Numbered from the stretch's first letter, positions 53,815-62,746 are shown. The stretch: 64,000 nt of DNA from Niallia taxi (GCF_004005475.1 NZ_RZTZ01000016.1:1-64000); one strand, 5' to 3'. A program made the numbers and translations. Notes: generated from the letters alone by a model not told the origin.

Positions 53815-55215
53815 ATGACAACAAAATCAACGACGATTAAAGCACGGAGCATTAACCCGTCTGCTGTAATTGCGGCAAGCAAGTTCAATCGGTTTCATTT
53901 ATTAGTTTATTTATGGTGTGTGTACGCCATTGCATTCGACGGCTTTGATATTGCCATGTACGGTGTAGGCTTGCCGTTAATGATGGAGGACTTTAAGCTA
54001 ACATCTGTTGAAGCAGGAGCGGTTGGAAGCTATACACTTGTCGGGATGATGCTCGGTTCCTTTATCCTCGGCCCTGTCGCGGACATTATCGGCCGCAAAA
54101 AGGTATTAGCAATCTGCATGTTCCTGTTCAGTGTTTTCACACTTGGCTCAGGACTGGCACCGACTGTCACTATCTTTACAATTATGCGTTTTATCGCATC
54201 AATCGGAATGGGCGGGTTAATGCCAAACGTTATCGCCATGATGACCGACTATTCCCCTAAGAAAAATAGAGCATTAATCGTAGCGACAATGTATTGCGGT
54301 TATTCTGTCGGCGGAATCTTCGCTTCACTGCTTGGCATGTACTTGTTGGAGGATTTCGGCTGGAGAATTCTATACTGGCTGGGAATTCTGCCATTATTCA
54401 CATTGCCAATCTTTTTGAAGAAGTTCCCTGAATCAATTTCCTATTACACAGCGCGCAAGCAAAAGGACAAAATAGCAAATATCATGAACCAAATAGACCC
54501 GAGTGGCAATTATAAAGAAACAGATGAGTATGTATTTGCAACAGGAAAAGAAGCTGAAAGTGGCGCACCACTTAAAAAACTATTCTCAAACGGACGTGCT
54601 ATCAGTACTTTCGCTTTCTGGATTTTTGTTGTCTGCAGTCTTCTAATGGTTTCTGGCTTAAACACATGGCTGCCAAAAATCATGCAAGAATCAGGCTATG
54701 GCTTAACATCCGCCCTCTCATTTACACTCGTCTTGAGTGTCGGCCAAATTATCGGATCATTGCTTGGCGGCTATCTCGTTGATAAAATCGGACATCGAAA
54801 TGTCCTTGTTTCCATGCTGCTGATTGGCGCAGTTTGCTTCGTCGCACTAAGCCTAACATCAAACGCATTGCTGCTTTATGTTTTAATCGCATTAGGAGGA
54901 GCCTGCACAGGTGGTACACAAAACCTGGCAAATCCTTATATCTCTGAGTTTTATCCGAAAGAAATCCGTTCTACAGGAGTCGGCATTACAGTTGGGTTTG
55001 GGCGAATTGGATCCATACTCGCCCCAATTATTATCGGCTTGTTACTTGCCACAAATCTTGAACCAAAAAGTGCCTTTATGGCCTTTGCGATTCCGAGTAT
55101 TCTTGGAGGAGCAGTCCTGCTGCTAGTTCGAGAAAAGTATGGCAGCTTCGACCGCCTTGGTGCAACGCGAGATAATATTGTGTTGAAGGTAACAGATGAG
55201 GTTGGAAGCAGATAA
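53815..55215 (+). CDS. MFS transporter, aromatic acid:proton symporter (AAHS) type
   Basis: A 466-aa, 12-helix permease. AAHS-type signature in TM1 is AIAFDGFDIAMYGVGLPLMM (DGFD motif), with GPVADIIGRKKVLAICMFLF in loop 2-3 and GYLVDKIGHRNVLV in loop 8-9. Family members import benzoate, 4-hydroxybenzoate, protocatechuate or niacin; no catabolic genes adjoin, so the substrate stays open. AAGGAG lies ahead of the ATG. A strong hairpin follows its stop. Confidence 0.88.
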   Translation: MTTKSTTIKARSINPSAVIAASKFNRFHLLVYLWCVYAIAFDGFDIAMYGVGLPLMMEDFKLTSVEAGAVGSYTLVGMMLGSFILGPVADIIGRKKVLAICMFLFSVFTLGSGLAPTVTIFTIMRFIASIGMGGLMPNVIAMMTDYSPKKNRALIVATMYCGYSVGGIFASLLGMYLLEDFGWRILYWLGILPLFTLPIFLKKFPESISYYTARKQKDKIANIMNQIDPSGNYKETDEYVFATGKEAESGAPLKKLFSNGRAISTFAFWIFVVCSLLMVSGLNTWLPKIMQESGYGLTSALSFTLVLSVGQIIGSLLGGYLVDKIGHRNVLVSMLLIGAVCFVALSLTSNALLLYVLIALGGACTGGTQNLANPYISEFYPKEIRSTGVGITVGFGRIGSILAPIIIGLLLATNLEPKSAFMAFAIPSILGGAVLLLVREKYGSFDRLGATRDNIVLKVTDEVGSR

Positions 55216-55225
55216 TTGTATGAAG

Positions 55226-55253
55226 GAGGCAACGACATCGTCGTTGCCTTTTG
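55226..55253 (+). terminator. Terminator after the AAHS transporter gene
   Basis: AGGCAACGAC and GTCGTTGCCT form a 10-bp stem with a 3-nt loop, followed by TTTGTGTTTT. Confidence 0.9.
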
Positions 55254-55254
55254 T

Positions 55255-55520
55255 GTTTTAAATACTTTGGTATTTTTGAAAATAGTAAAAAAACGAAGGC
55301 ACCAAGTAAACCAAAGAAAATAATTCCAGCAACAGTAAATAAACTGTACATCTCAGACGGGTTATTAAACATTTCACCAAGCTCTAGCGAGAGGAAATGG
55401 AGTTTGTATGAAGCATGTATATTCAGCAGCTGTTAAAATAAGCGGTACTACTAAAATAATGACTACATATCCTAAACCACAAATGAAAACCCATTGCTTA
55501 CTATCTTTAAATTTTTCACC
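55255..55520 (-). pseudogene. Frameshifted small membrane protein gene
   Basis: On the minus strand AGGAGGGGGAATAAAG precedes a GTG at 55520, but the coherent protein sequence switches frames. KFKDSKQWVFICGLGYVVII then LVVPLILTAAEY is in one frame; HASYKLHFLSLELGEMFNNP, SEMYSLFTVAGIIFFGLLGA and FVFLLFSKIPKYLKH continue in another. At least two single-base-type shifts are needed (in the AAAAA run after the start, and near 55430), and the end runs into the MFS terminator without a stop. Two membrane helices are preserved. It is either a decaying gene or an assembly with indel errors. Confidence 0.6.
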
Positions 55521-55627
55521 CCTTTATTCCCCCTCCTATTTTTCTTAATTTGCAGCTCCATTCTAACGATATAAGTTCCCTAGCATAAGCCTACTTGTTA
55601 TTACTTCTTAATTTTACCATTTGAACA

Positions 55628-55726
55628 CTATTCAACATGTACCATTTCTGAAAAGCAAAAACACATAAATGACACTCCAGCTATTCCAAATAAAAAACTC
55701 CACAAAGCAAATAAAGTTTCCTCTAT
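55628..55726 (-). pseudogene. Membrane-protein fragment
   Basis: One minus-strand frame reads EETLFALWSFLFGIAGVSFM then CFCFSEMVHVE and stops; an in-frame TAG stands just before it, and there is no start codon or ribosome site. It resembles one hydrophobic helix of a small membrane protein whose remainder is lost. It adjoins another broken membrane gene, so the 55216-55758 gap looks like a decay zone. Confidence 0.35.
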
Positions 55727-55758
55727 CTACCTTAGTGGAGTTGTAATGCTTATGATAA

Positions 55759-56154
55759 TTATTTCGCATTTTCATCTGGCTGGTGAATCCCAAAAATATT
55801 CCCCTCTGGATCCTTATAATAACCTTGCCAAGCCATTCCAGGCAGCGCATATTTCGGCAATGCGACTGTCCCGCCATTTTCCAATATTTTCGCTTCACTT
55901 TGATTGTAATTTTCTACTCCCATCGTACAAGCAAATCCATTCAATGCTTGGGTAGCCTCAGGAGCTGGGCCTTGTCGCTGCATTAATGCCCCGTTTATCC
56001 CCAACTCTTCCTCTTTACCTGTTACAGCTCCAAAGTAAGGCATTCCGGCATATTCCGTCCAATCCTGAAATGTCCAGCCGAATACCTCTCCATAAAACTT
56101 CTTTGCCCGATCCATGTCACTAACATGAATCTCGAAATGTACTAATCTTCCCAT
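55759..56154 (-). CDS. VOC-family (glyoxalase/bleomycin resistance-like) protein
   Basis: A 131-aa protein with two beta-alpha-beta-beta-beta modules. Landmarks: LVHFEIHVSDMDRAKKFYGE, VFGWTFQDW, then the second module with GMAWQGYYKDPEGNIFGIHQ, where the His/Glu metal ligands usually sit. The SAKKFYGEVFGW-type opening is typical of the YdjI/CFP32-like VOC subgroup. Start at 56154 because GGAGG lies 5 nt upstream. The reaction is unknown. Confidence 0.87.
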   Translation of the reverse strand: MGRLVHFEIHVSDMDRAKKFYGEVFGWTFQDWTEYAGMPYFGAVTGKEEELGINGALMQRQGPAPEATQALNGFACTMGVENYNQSEAKILENGGTVALPKYALPGMAWQGYYKDPEGNIFGIHQPDENAK

Positions 56155-56265
56155 GTTTACCTCCAAGGTTTATAGAATTATTGTTTGCCATTATTAAATT
56201 CCGTTTTACTGTCGTATTTTCCTATATAGGATGGACAATTTTCAAAAAATAATTCCACTGTAAAA

Positions 56266-56298
56266 GAGAAAACCCCAATAAATCTTATTGGGGCAGAG
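56266..56298 (-). terminator. Terminator after the GyrI-like gene
   Basis: CCCCAATAA and TTATTGGGG pair around a 3-nt loop; the minus-strand exit is TTTTCTCTTTT. Confidence 0.85.
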
Positions 56299-56341
56299 TT
56301 CTTATATTATCCTGATGAACAAACTCATACATCCATAACCA

Positions 56342-56797
56342 TTACCTAACCGGAACACAAAGCTCACAATAATGCCTCTCAACAAGCTCCATGCTGTACC
56401 GCTCCAATACAGGTCTCGTTTTATCAAGCTTAAACCCGAATGCATCCAATACTAGAAATACTTCATCCCATGCCCTTTGAACAGCTTCTGCTGTGTGGGT
56501 TATTTTGAAGACAGCGTATTTCCCTCCGCTCATACCTCTTAGCTTTACTTCCTTGTCATCTGTAATAAATCCTTGAGGAACAATTAAGCAAACGTCGTAT
56601 CGGCAAGCTTCCGGTGCTGTCAGTAAGGGATTATCTTGGGCAATACCGAAAATACTAGATTTTTGCTCCAGCAGGTTATTAGCATCAAGCCAACCTTTGA
56701 ATTTCTCCATTAATCGTCGATTCTCAGGACCATATGGGCCTATTTGTCTCATATAGGTGACTGTGCAAGACGGCATTATCTCTATACTAGGGTTCAT
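56342..56797 (-). CDS. GyrI-like (AraC effector-binding domain) protein
   Basis: A 151-aa stand-alone GyrI-like/AraC_E_bind domain: SIEIMPSCTVTYMRQIGPYG at the start, WLDANNL, FGIAQDNPLL, the conserved RYDVCLIVP strand and SGGKYAVFKITHTAEAVQRA then W. These SOUL/BmrR-type folds bind small hydrophobic ligands or interact with gyrase; without a DNA-binding domain the role is unclear. Start at 56797 follows AAGGAAAG by 8 nt. Fourteen further codons upstream lack support. Confidence 0.87.
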   Translation of the reverse strand: MNPSIEIMPSCTVTYMRQIGPYGPENRRLMEKFKGWLDANNLLEQKSSIFGIAQDNPLLTAPEACRYDVCLIVPQGFITDDKEVKLRGMSGGKYAVFKITHTAEAVQRAWDEVFLVLDAFGFKLDKTRPVLERYSMELVERHYCELCVPVR

Positions 56798-56895
56798 ATT
56801 TACTTTCCTTTCCATTAAAGTACATCGATGTCTGAACACATCGTATAATGTACTAAAATGGAAAACAACTGGAATCTTAATAAAGTTTTATATTT

Positions 56896-57669
56896 TTACA
56901 CTCCGAGCTCATTTATAACAGAAATTACTTGGATATTGTGCTTTTCTAGTATTTCAAGCATATTTTCCGGCACTTCCTTTTCCGTAATAACGATATCAAT
57001 GTCTTCTAAACCGCATACTTTTTGGAAAAAGGTTTTATTAAACTTCGTAGAATCAACAAGGACGATAACTGTATCAGAACTTCTTACCATTTCACGGTTT
57101 AGCAGGCCTTCTTCCTCAATGGACGTTGACAAACCCGCTTCAGAAATACCGCAGGTTCCAATAAAGCATTTGTTTACTTTATAATCTTGGATATCTTTAA
57201 TTGCCCGTGAACCATATATGGCTCGATGATTTTTAGAAACTGTCCCGCCTAACAGATTAATGCGGAAATTTTCTTTTCCCAATAATTCATTCGCAACATC
57301 CATCGAATTGGTCACAATATTATGATTCTGGCTTGATAAGTATTTTGTTAAGGCCAAAACTGTTGTTGATGCATCTAAAATAAGATGGTCTCCTTCACGA
57401 ATCAAGGACGCTGCCAGTTTGCCAATCTCATTCTTTGCTGCAAACGCCATTTCAGCGCGCTCGTCAAAATTATAAACCTCATTGTGTAATTGCGTTCTTT
57501 TTGCTCCGCCTCTGATTCTAATTACTCTTTTTGCTTCTTCCAAAAGAATCAAATCTCTTCTCGCTGTATCTTTTGATACATGATTCAGCTCACAGATTGT
57601 TTCTATATCAATTCTCTCATTTACTTGTAAATATTGGACAATTGCCTCAAGTCTTTCATCCTGTAACAT
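56896..57669 (-). CDS. DeoR-family transcriptional regulator
   Basis: A 257-aa repressor type. N-terminal HTH at 5-55 (RLEAIVQYLQVNERIDIETI, CELNHVSKDTARRDLILLEE); C-terminal phosphosugar-sensor-like domain with LILDASTTVLALTKYL, NSMDVANEL, LLGGTVSKNHRAIYG and IVLVDSTKFNK. DeoR proteins usually sense phosphorylated sugars or nucleosides. It is divergent from two amidohydrolase genes across a 170-nt AT-rich spacer, so those are its probable targets. The spacer has two copies of TAAGTTTTT-type sequence that could be part of its operator. Confidence 0.9.
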   Translation of the reverse strand: MLQDERLEAIVQYLQVNERIDIETICELNHVSKDTARRDLILLEEAKRVIRIRGGAKRTQLHNEVYNFDERAEMAFAAKNEIGKLAASLIREGDHLILDASTTVLALTKYLSSQNHNIVTNSMDVANELLGKENFRINLLGGTVSKNHRAIYGSRAIKDIQDYKVNKCFIGTCGISEAGLSTSIEEEGLLNREMVRSSDTVIVLVDSTKFNKTFFQKVCGLEDIDIVITEKEVPENMLEILEKHNIQVISVINELGV

Positions 57670-57842
57670 TTCTTCACCTCATTCCTTATATTATAAGTTT
57701 TTTTAAGTATTCTTGCAAAATAATGAACTATTTTAAGTTTTTCTGCTTGAATATGCATTTTTAGTTCGTTATGATTACTATAAACAGCTATATTTAACTT
57801 ATTTCGCCTTATTAATTATCAAAATAGAAAGTGGTGAGCATC

Positions 57843-59072
57843 ATGTCTTCATCCTACTGGCTAACGAATGTTTGCTTGGAAAAAGGGTTTCGCTACGAAA
57901 ATGGCGTGGTTATTGGAACGGAAACGGAAAACTGTCATCTGCTTGTGGAAAATGGCAAAATCGCCAAAATTATTTCTGCTGATACATTGCCTGACGACCA
58001 GTTACCAAAAAAAGATGTCGATAACTTATTGGCCTTACCGTCCTTCATAGAAAAGCATGTTCATTTAGACAAGACAATTTTAGGAGAAAAATGGCGGGCA
58101 GTAACTCCTGTAGCTAGTATTTTTGAACGATTTGAAATCGAAAAAAGAGTACTTCCCTCGCTCTCCACTACAACAAAGGAAAGAGCGAAAGCACTAATTG
58201 AAATACTGCTTCAAGCAGGTTCCACACATATTCGCACACATGTTGATATCTATCAAGAAGCTGGGCTCACAAACTTCTTTGAAATCCAAGAAGCACTTGC
58301 AGATTATAAAGGAAAATTATCCTCTGAAATTGTCGCTTTCCCACAGCATGGATTGCTTCGTAATAACTGCGCAGATTTAGTAAGAGAAGCTGTTCGTAAC
58401 GGTGCTAGTTTAGTAGGCGGTGTCGATCCTGCTAATGTGGATGGGAATATGGAGAAATCATTACAGCAAATGATGGAGATTGCCGTTGAAGGAAATGCTG
58501 ATATTGACCTGCATTTGCATGATCCAGGCAAGCTTGGACTAGAAACGATAAAAAGGCTGGCACAACTGACTGAAGAGTCTGGCTGGCAAGGAAGAGTGGC
58601 TGTCAGCCACGCGTTTGCATTGGCAGACATGGGTGAAGGCGAAGCGGATGAAATGGCACAGATGCTATCAGAGCTTGGTATTTCGATTATTACTAGTGTA
58701 CCGATTGGCAGAACCATGCCTCCCGTCAACTTCCTGCATAACAAGGGAGTACAGGTTGCAGTAGCATGTGACAATATTTTCGACTCATGGTCACCGTTTG
58801 GAAATGGAGATATTTTAGAGCGGGCCAGTCGGTTAGCTGAACTTACAGGCAGATCAACAGAACAAATGCTTGCCGAAACACTTGGGTTTATTACTGGAGG
58901 TATTACACCGTTAAATAAAAACGGACAGCAGGCTTGGCCAAAGGTCGGTGACGATGCGAGCATTGTCTTCACAGAAGCAAGCTGCTCTGCCGAAGCAATT
59001 GCTAGAAGATCAAACCGCCCTGCCGTTATGTACCGTGGAAAACTAGTATCAGGTGGGTTTACGAAAGGATGA
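57843..59072 (+). CDS. Amidohydrolase, cytosine deaminase-like, first copy
   Basis: A 409-aa metal-dependent hydrolase of the CodA-like group. Metal ligands: the HxH motif in FIEKHVHLDKTILG, His in DIDLHLHDPG, His in VSHAFALADMG, and Asp in ACDNIFDSWSPFGNGD. The N-terminal SSSYWLTNVCLEKGF and C-terminal strands form the beta-sandwich part. It deaminates or hydrolyses a cyclic amide or aminopyrimidine-like ring; the substrate is not known. Start ATG at 57843 (GGTG ahead); a GTG four codons earlier is possible. The neighbouring gene is a paralogue, with the same start and the same motifs. Confidence 0.87.
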   Translation: MSSSYWLTNVCLEKGFRYENGVVIGTETENCHLLVENGKIAKIISADTLPDDQLPKKDVDNLLALPSFIEKHVHLDKTILGEKWRAVTPVASIFERFEIEKRVLPSLSTTTKERAKALIEILLQAGSTHIRTHVDIYQEAGLTNFFEIQEALADYKGKLSSEIVAFPQHGLLRNNCADLVREAVRNGASLVGGVDPANVDGNMEKSLQQMMEIAVEGNADIDLHLHDPGKLGLETIKRLAQLTEESGWQGRVAVSHAFALADMGEGEADEMAQMLSELGISIITSVPIGRTMPPVNFLHNKGVQVAVACDNIFDSWSPFGNGDILERASRLAELTGRSTEQMLAETLGFITGGITPLNKNGQQAWPKVGDDASIVFTEASCSAEAIARRSNRPAVMYRGKLVSGGFTKG

Positions 59073-59076
59073 TAGC

Positions 59077-60309
59077 ATGACATATTCTTCTTATTGGCTG
59101 ACAAACGTCCGTTTAGAAACCGGTTATCAGTACAATAACAATGAAACCATTACAGGCACAGACACAGCCATTTTCCATCTTCTCGTTGAAAATGGAAAAT
59201 TCACCAAAATTGTTCCTCAAGAAACCGTAATTAGTGATAATGCAATCAAATATGATGCACAAAAATGGCTGTTGCTGCCAACCTTTAAAGAAATGCATAT
59301 TCACCTTGATAAAACCTATTACGGCGGACCATGGAAAGCCGTTACACCAGCGAAAAGCATCTTTGATCGCTTTGCAGAGGAGAAAGAACTGTTGCCACAA
59401 TTATTGCCGACTGCCAAGGATAGAGCAAAGAAAATCTTAAATTTACTGATTGGGTTCGGTTCAACACATGTTCGCACCCACGTTAACATTGATCCTGTAG
59501 TAGGACTGAAAAATTTAGAAGCTACACTCGATGCTCTGCAAACATTCTCCGGAAAGATTTCACATGAGATTGTCGCATTCCCGCAGCATGGCTTACTTCA
59601 ATCTGGCGTGGAGAGCCTTGTCAGAGAAGCCTTAAAACATGGAGCAACACATGTCGGCGGAGTTGATCCTCATACAGTCGATGGAAATATCGAAAAGTCA
59701 TTAAATACAATAATCGAAATGGCTGTTGATACCAATTCCGAGATTGATATCCATATCCATGACAGAGATCATTTAGGATTGTTTACGATGAATAGATTAG
59801 CAGATTTAACGGAGCAGGCGCGGCTGCATAACAAAGTAACAGTCAGCCATGCGTTTGGCTTTGCTGGTATTCCAGATACAAAAGCTGCTGAATTGGCAGC
59901 ACGGTTCGCTCAGCTTGGAATAGAGGTTACTTCAACGGTCCCTATCGGAAAACTGATCATGCCAATTCCCCTTTTGAAGGAGAAAGGTGTTCAAGTATCA
60001 CTAGGTACAGACAGCCTTACTGACCATTGGTCCCCTTTTGGCAACGGTGATAATTTAGAAAAGGCAGGCCGTCTGGCAGAACTTTATGGATATGCTGATG
60101 AATGGTCATTATCACAGTCACTTAAGTTTATTACTGGCGGGAAAACACCGTTGGATAAGCAAGGCAAACAAGTATGGCCAGTTGTTGGAGACGATGCTGA
60201 TATGAATCTTGTTAAGGCGTCATGCAGTGCTGAAGCAGTTGCAAGACGGGCAACTAGAGAGGCTGTTTTTTATAAAGGGACATTATTATCTGGTTCGCTC
60301 TCCCATTAA
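59077..60309 (+). CDS. Amidohydrolase, cytosine deaminase-like, second copy
   Basis: A 410-aa paralogue of the preceding protein, sharing SSYWLTNVRLETGY, FKEMHIHLDKTYYGGPWKAV (HxH), THVRTHVNID, EIVAFPQHGLL, HVGGVDPHTVDGNIEKS, DIHIHD, VSHAFGFAG, GTDSLTDHWSPFGNGDN and FITGGKTPLDKQGKQVW. It starts 4 nt after the stop of the first copy, with AAAGGATG as the ribosome site, so the two are cotranscribed. Differences in active-site neighbourhood (CDNIFDSW versus TDSLTDHW) suggest different substrates. Expected to be controlled by the divergent DeoR. Confidence 0.87.
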   Translation: MTYSSYWLTNVRLETGYQYNNNETITGTDTAIFHLLVENGKFTKIVPQETVISDNAIKYDAQKWLLLPTFKEMHIHLDKTYYGGPWKAVTPAKSIFDRFAEEKELLPQLLPTAKDRAKKILNLLIGFGSTHVRTHVNIDPVVGLKNLEATLDALQTFSGKISHEIVAFPQHGLLQSGVESLVREALKHGATHVGGVDPHTVDGNIEKSLNTIIEMAVDTNSEIDIHIHDRDHLGLFTMNRLADLTEQARLHNKVTVSHAFGFAGIPDTKAAELAARFAQLGIEVTSTVPIGKLIMPIPLLKEKGVQVSLGTDSLTDHWSPFGNGDNLEKAGRLAELYGYADEWSLSQSLKFITGGKTPLDKQGKQVWPVVGDDADMNLVKASCSAEAVARRATREAVFYKGTLLSGSLSH

Positions 60310-60343
60310 TAGCATATTCTTAAGAAATGGAGGCTAAGTCTAT

Positions 60344-61105
60344 TTGAAGAAACTATTAAGCTTATTATTGATACCCATCATTTTAGTTGGTTGTCAAAAA
60401 GCTCCTGCACAACAGAATAATCAGTCAGAGCCTGATCAAGCGGAGGTGATTGATTCAGAAGACCCAGTGCCTGATCTTAAAAAGGAGGCTGAAGAACCAA
60501 TGACTACTCAAGAACAAGAGCAGTTTTTTCAAGCAGTCGAGAATGGCAATATCTCTGAAATTACAAGCTTTATAGAAGACGGTGCTGATATTAACAGCGT
60601 AGACCAAGAAGGCCGGACTGCAGCAATGCTTGCCACTTACAATAATGACCCTGAAACAGTAAAGCTGCTAATTAATAATGGGGCTGACGTTAATATTCAA
60701 GATAATATGAAAAACAACCCCTTTCTGTACGCTGGGGCAGAGGGATATTTGGAAATCATCAAGTTGACAATAGATGCCGGTGCAGATCCAATGCTGTTAA
60801 ATAGATTTGGCGGTACAGCATTAATACCAGCATCTGAGCACGGTTATGTTGATGTAGTCAAAGAGCTTCTCGAACAAACTGATATTGATGTTAATCATGT
60901 CAATAATCTTGGCTGGACAGCTATATTAGAAGCTATTGTGCTGGGGGATGGCGGGAAAAATCAACAGGATACACTTCGATTATTAATCTCCCACGGTGCA
61001 GATGTAAACATCCCTGATTCAAGTGGGGTTACTCCCCTGCAACACGCAAAGAAGTTAGGGTTTGCAAAGATAAGCGACATACTATTAGATGCTGGAGCTA
61101 AATAA
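60344..61105 (+). CDS. Ankyrin-repeat lipoprotein
   Basis: A 253-aa surface lipoprotein. The signal peptide LLSLLLIPIILVGC gives lipidated Cys17, followed by an acidic Gln/Glu/Pro linker to about 55. Then come five ankyrin repeats: FFQAVENGNISEITSFIEDG, EGRTAAMLATYNNDPETVKL, NNPFLYAGAEGYLEIIKLTI, GGTALIPASEHGYVDVVKEL and SSGVTPLQHAKKLGFAKISD. Such domains bind other proteins. It starts with TTG, 10 nt after GGAGG. Placed 34 nt after the second amidohydrolase, it may share the transcript, though its functional link to a cytoplasmic enzyme is unclear. Confidence 0.88.
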   Translation: MKKLLSLLLIPIILVGCQKAPAQQNNQSEPDQAEVIDSEDPVPDLKKEAEEPMTTQEQEQFFQAVENGNISEITSFIEDGADINSVDQEGRTAAMLATYNNDPETVKLLINNGADVNIQDNMKNNPFLYAGAEGYLEIIKLTIDAGADPMLLNRFGGTALIPASEHGYVDVVKELLEQTDIDVNHVNNLGWTAILEAIVLGDGGKNQQDTLRLLISHGADVNIPDSSGVTPLQHAKKLGFAKISDILLDAGAK

Positions 61106-61112
61106 CATTTGA

Positions 61113-61147
61113 GAAAAGAGACCAGTTCTAACTGGACTCTTTTCTGA
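61113..61147 (+). terminator. Terminator after the ankyrin gene
   Basis: AGAAAAGAG and CTCTTTTCT form the base of the stem and CCAGTT/AACTGG its top, with a tiny loop. Confidence 0.8.
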
Positions 61148-61197
61148 TAATCAATATAATTCATTTCAAAATGTGAATATTTTCACATAAAATCCTA

Positions 61198-61998
61198 TTA
61201 TGCTTCCCTCTTAAATGACTTAACAACCGCTTGTGTCTTTTCAGAAATATTATACCAGTAAGCCGCACCTACAAAAACTGCGCCGCCGATAATATTGCCA
61301 ATTGTCACTGGCAGTAAATTAGCAAACATTCCACCAATAGACACTGTTTCAGGGTGTGGAATGATTAAAGCAATAGACATTAGAGTCATATTTGCAACAC
61401 TATGTTCAAATCCAGAAGTGATAAATGCAAAGAGACACCAGAATATCATGATTAATTTGGCTGTTTCATCCTTTAGCTTAACGGAGCTCCATACAGCTAA
61501 ACAAACTAAGATGTTACAGAGAATACCGCGAATAAGCAACTCTATAAAAGGAGCACTCATCTTCGCTTCTGCTCCATGTGTTATGAAGTCTGCTACTCCG
61601 CCAACAGCTAAACCAGAATAACTGAATAATAATGCTACAAGAATGGAGCCTATAAAGTTGCCTAAATAGCTAAATCCCCAAACCTTCCCAGTATCCTTCC
61701 ACGTTACTTTGTTTTCGAGCATGCCTATCGTCATCACCATATTATTGCCAGTGAAAAGGTCTGCTCCTGCCATAATTACTAAGCTCAACGCAATTCCAAA
61801 GGAGATACCCATAATAATTTTTGTACCTGCAAAATTGGCAGGTGCAAGCATTCCCCCTATTGTAAAAATAAGAATAATCCCTAAGCCAACAAAAAATCCA
61901 GCAAGCATTGCACCAACTAAATACTTACTTTTATTCGTATTAAGCGCATTAATCTTCGTTAATGCAGTATTACTAAAAGTTGTAATAACATCCTTCAT
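61198..61998 (-). CDS. Formate/nitrite transporter (FNT family)
   Basis: A 266-aa pentameric-channel-type membrane protein with six helices. FNT features: LVGAMLAGFFVGLGIILIF, MAGADLFTGNNMVMTIGMLE (the L-T-G-N motif of the family), GILCNILVCLAVWSS (second half-signature) and HSVANMTLM. It moves formate or nitrite. Operon context (siroheme biosynthesis genes directly upstream) points to nitrite, because siroheme is the cofactor of nitrite reductase. It is the last gene of the unit. Confidence 0.9.
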   Translation of the reverse strand: MKDVITTFSNTALTKINALNTNKSKYLVGAMLAGFFVGLGIILIFTIGGMLAPANFAGTKIIMGISFGIALSLVIMAGADLFTGNNMVMTIGMLENKVTWKDTGKVWGFSYLGNFIGSILVALLFSYSGLAVGGVADFITHGAEAKMSAPFIELLIRGILCNILVCLAVWSSVKLKDETAKLIMIFWCLFAFITSGFEHSVANMTLMSIALIIPHPETVSIGGMFANLLPVTIGNIIGGAVFVGAAYWYNISEKTQAVVKSFKREA

Positions 61999-62020
61999 TT
62001 AAATCACTCCTTTTATTGCT

Positions 62021-62746
62021 TTAATTAGTTCGGTCAGCCATTAATTGCTCTTTCATTCTTTCTAACAATACTTCCTTCAGCAAGAAATCGTATTGTAATG
62101 GCGGACAAAGAATGACCTCGTCCTGACTGTTGGCAACTGCACTTTCCATTCTTTTTAACAGCGTACCTGTAAATAATAAATATGGCATAATATATATTTT
62201 GCTGTACTCTTGCTGAAGTTTATACAGCTCATTAGCAAATGCCGGCTTCCCCGCAGTCAAAAAAGCTGTATATACTGGTGATTCCAGTCTCTGATAAATA
62301 TTATTGCTTATTTCCATCAGCTTTAATATTGGTTCCGGATCACTGCTGCCTCTGCCGACAATTAAAATAGTCCCTTCATTGTCTCTACGTTTTTCTGCTA
62401 TACGCTTCATTACTAAATCTATCATCTTTGGATGAAGATCAAATGGCTTGGAAATATAAAAGCTTACGTCTGGAAATTCCGCTTTTATCAGTGCCAGCTC
62501 TTCTGGAATATCTCTTTTAAAATGTGCTGCAGCAAATAATAAATTAGGTACGACTAAAATTTGCTTTGCTCCTGCTTTTATTACCTTTTTCATTGTTTCA
62601 TAGATTGTCGGTGAAGCTAGTTCTAAAAACGCAATTTCTTGAACTGGTATGTTCATTTCCTTTTTTACTTCTTCGATAAAATTTATAAACTGGTTATTTC
62701 CTTCAGCTATAAGGCTGCCATGTCCAATGTATACAACTGCATCCAT
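62021..62746 (-). CDS. sirB: Sirohydrochlorin chelatase (CbiX/SirB type)
   Basis: A 241-aa cytoplasmic chelatase with two CbiX half-domains. The first begins AVVYIGHGSLIAEGN (metal/substrate His), then FLELASPTIYETMKKVIKAG and LVVPNLLFAAAHFKRDIPEE (second His); the second half repeats the pattern with ILIVGRGSSDPEPI and YIMPYLLFTGTLLKRM. It inserts Fe2+ into sirohydrochlorin to make siroheme. Its start lies 40 nt inside the end of the upstream cobA-hemD gene, showing translational coupling. Long two-domain type, unlike short CbiXS. Confidence 0.87.
   Translation of the reverse strand: MDAVVYIGHGSLIAEGNNQFINFIEEVKKEMNIPVQEIAFLELASPTIYETMKKVIKAGAKQILVVPNLLFAAAHFKRDIPEELALIKAEFPDVSFYISKPFDLHPKMIDLVMKRIAEKRRDNEGTILIVGRGSSDPEPILKLMEISNNIYQRLESPVYTAFLTAGKPAFANELYKLQQEYSKIYIMPYLLFTGTLLKRMESAVANSQDEVILCPPLQYDFLLKEVLLERMKEQLMADRTN

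Noticed and set aside
55632..55898. 88-codon minus-strand frame running from inside the VOC gene into the spacer.
   Set aside because: It lies out of frame within the VOC coding sequence and has no start signal.
58304..59104. 266-codon minus-strand frame opposite the first amidohydrolase.
   Set aside because: The plus strand has all metal-binding motifs of the enzyme; the minus frame is a Ser/Pro/Ala-rich shadow.
61172..61187. TGTGAATATTTTCACA, a perfect TGTGA-n6-TCACA Fnr/CRP-like palindrome close to the formate/nitrite channel gene.
   Set aside because: It lies after the stop codons of both convergent genes, not at a promoter. A hairpin role at the 3' end of the channel gene is simpler.
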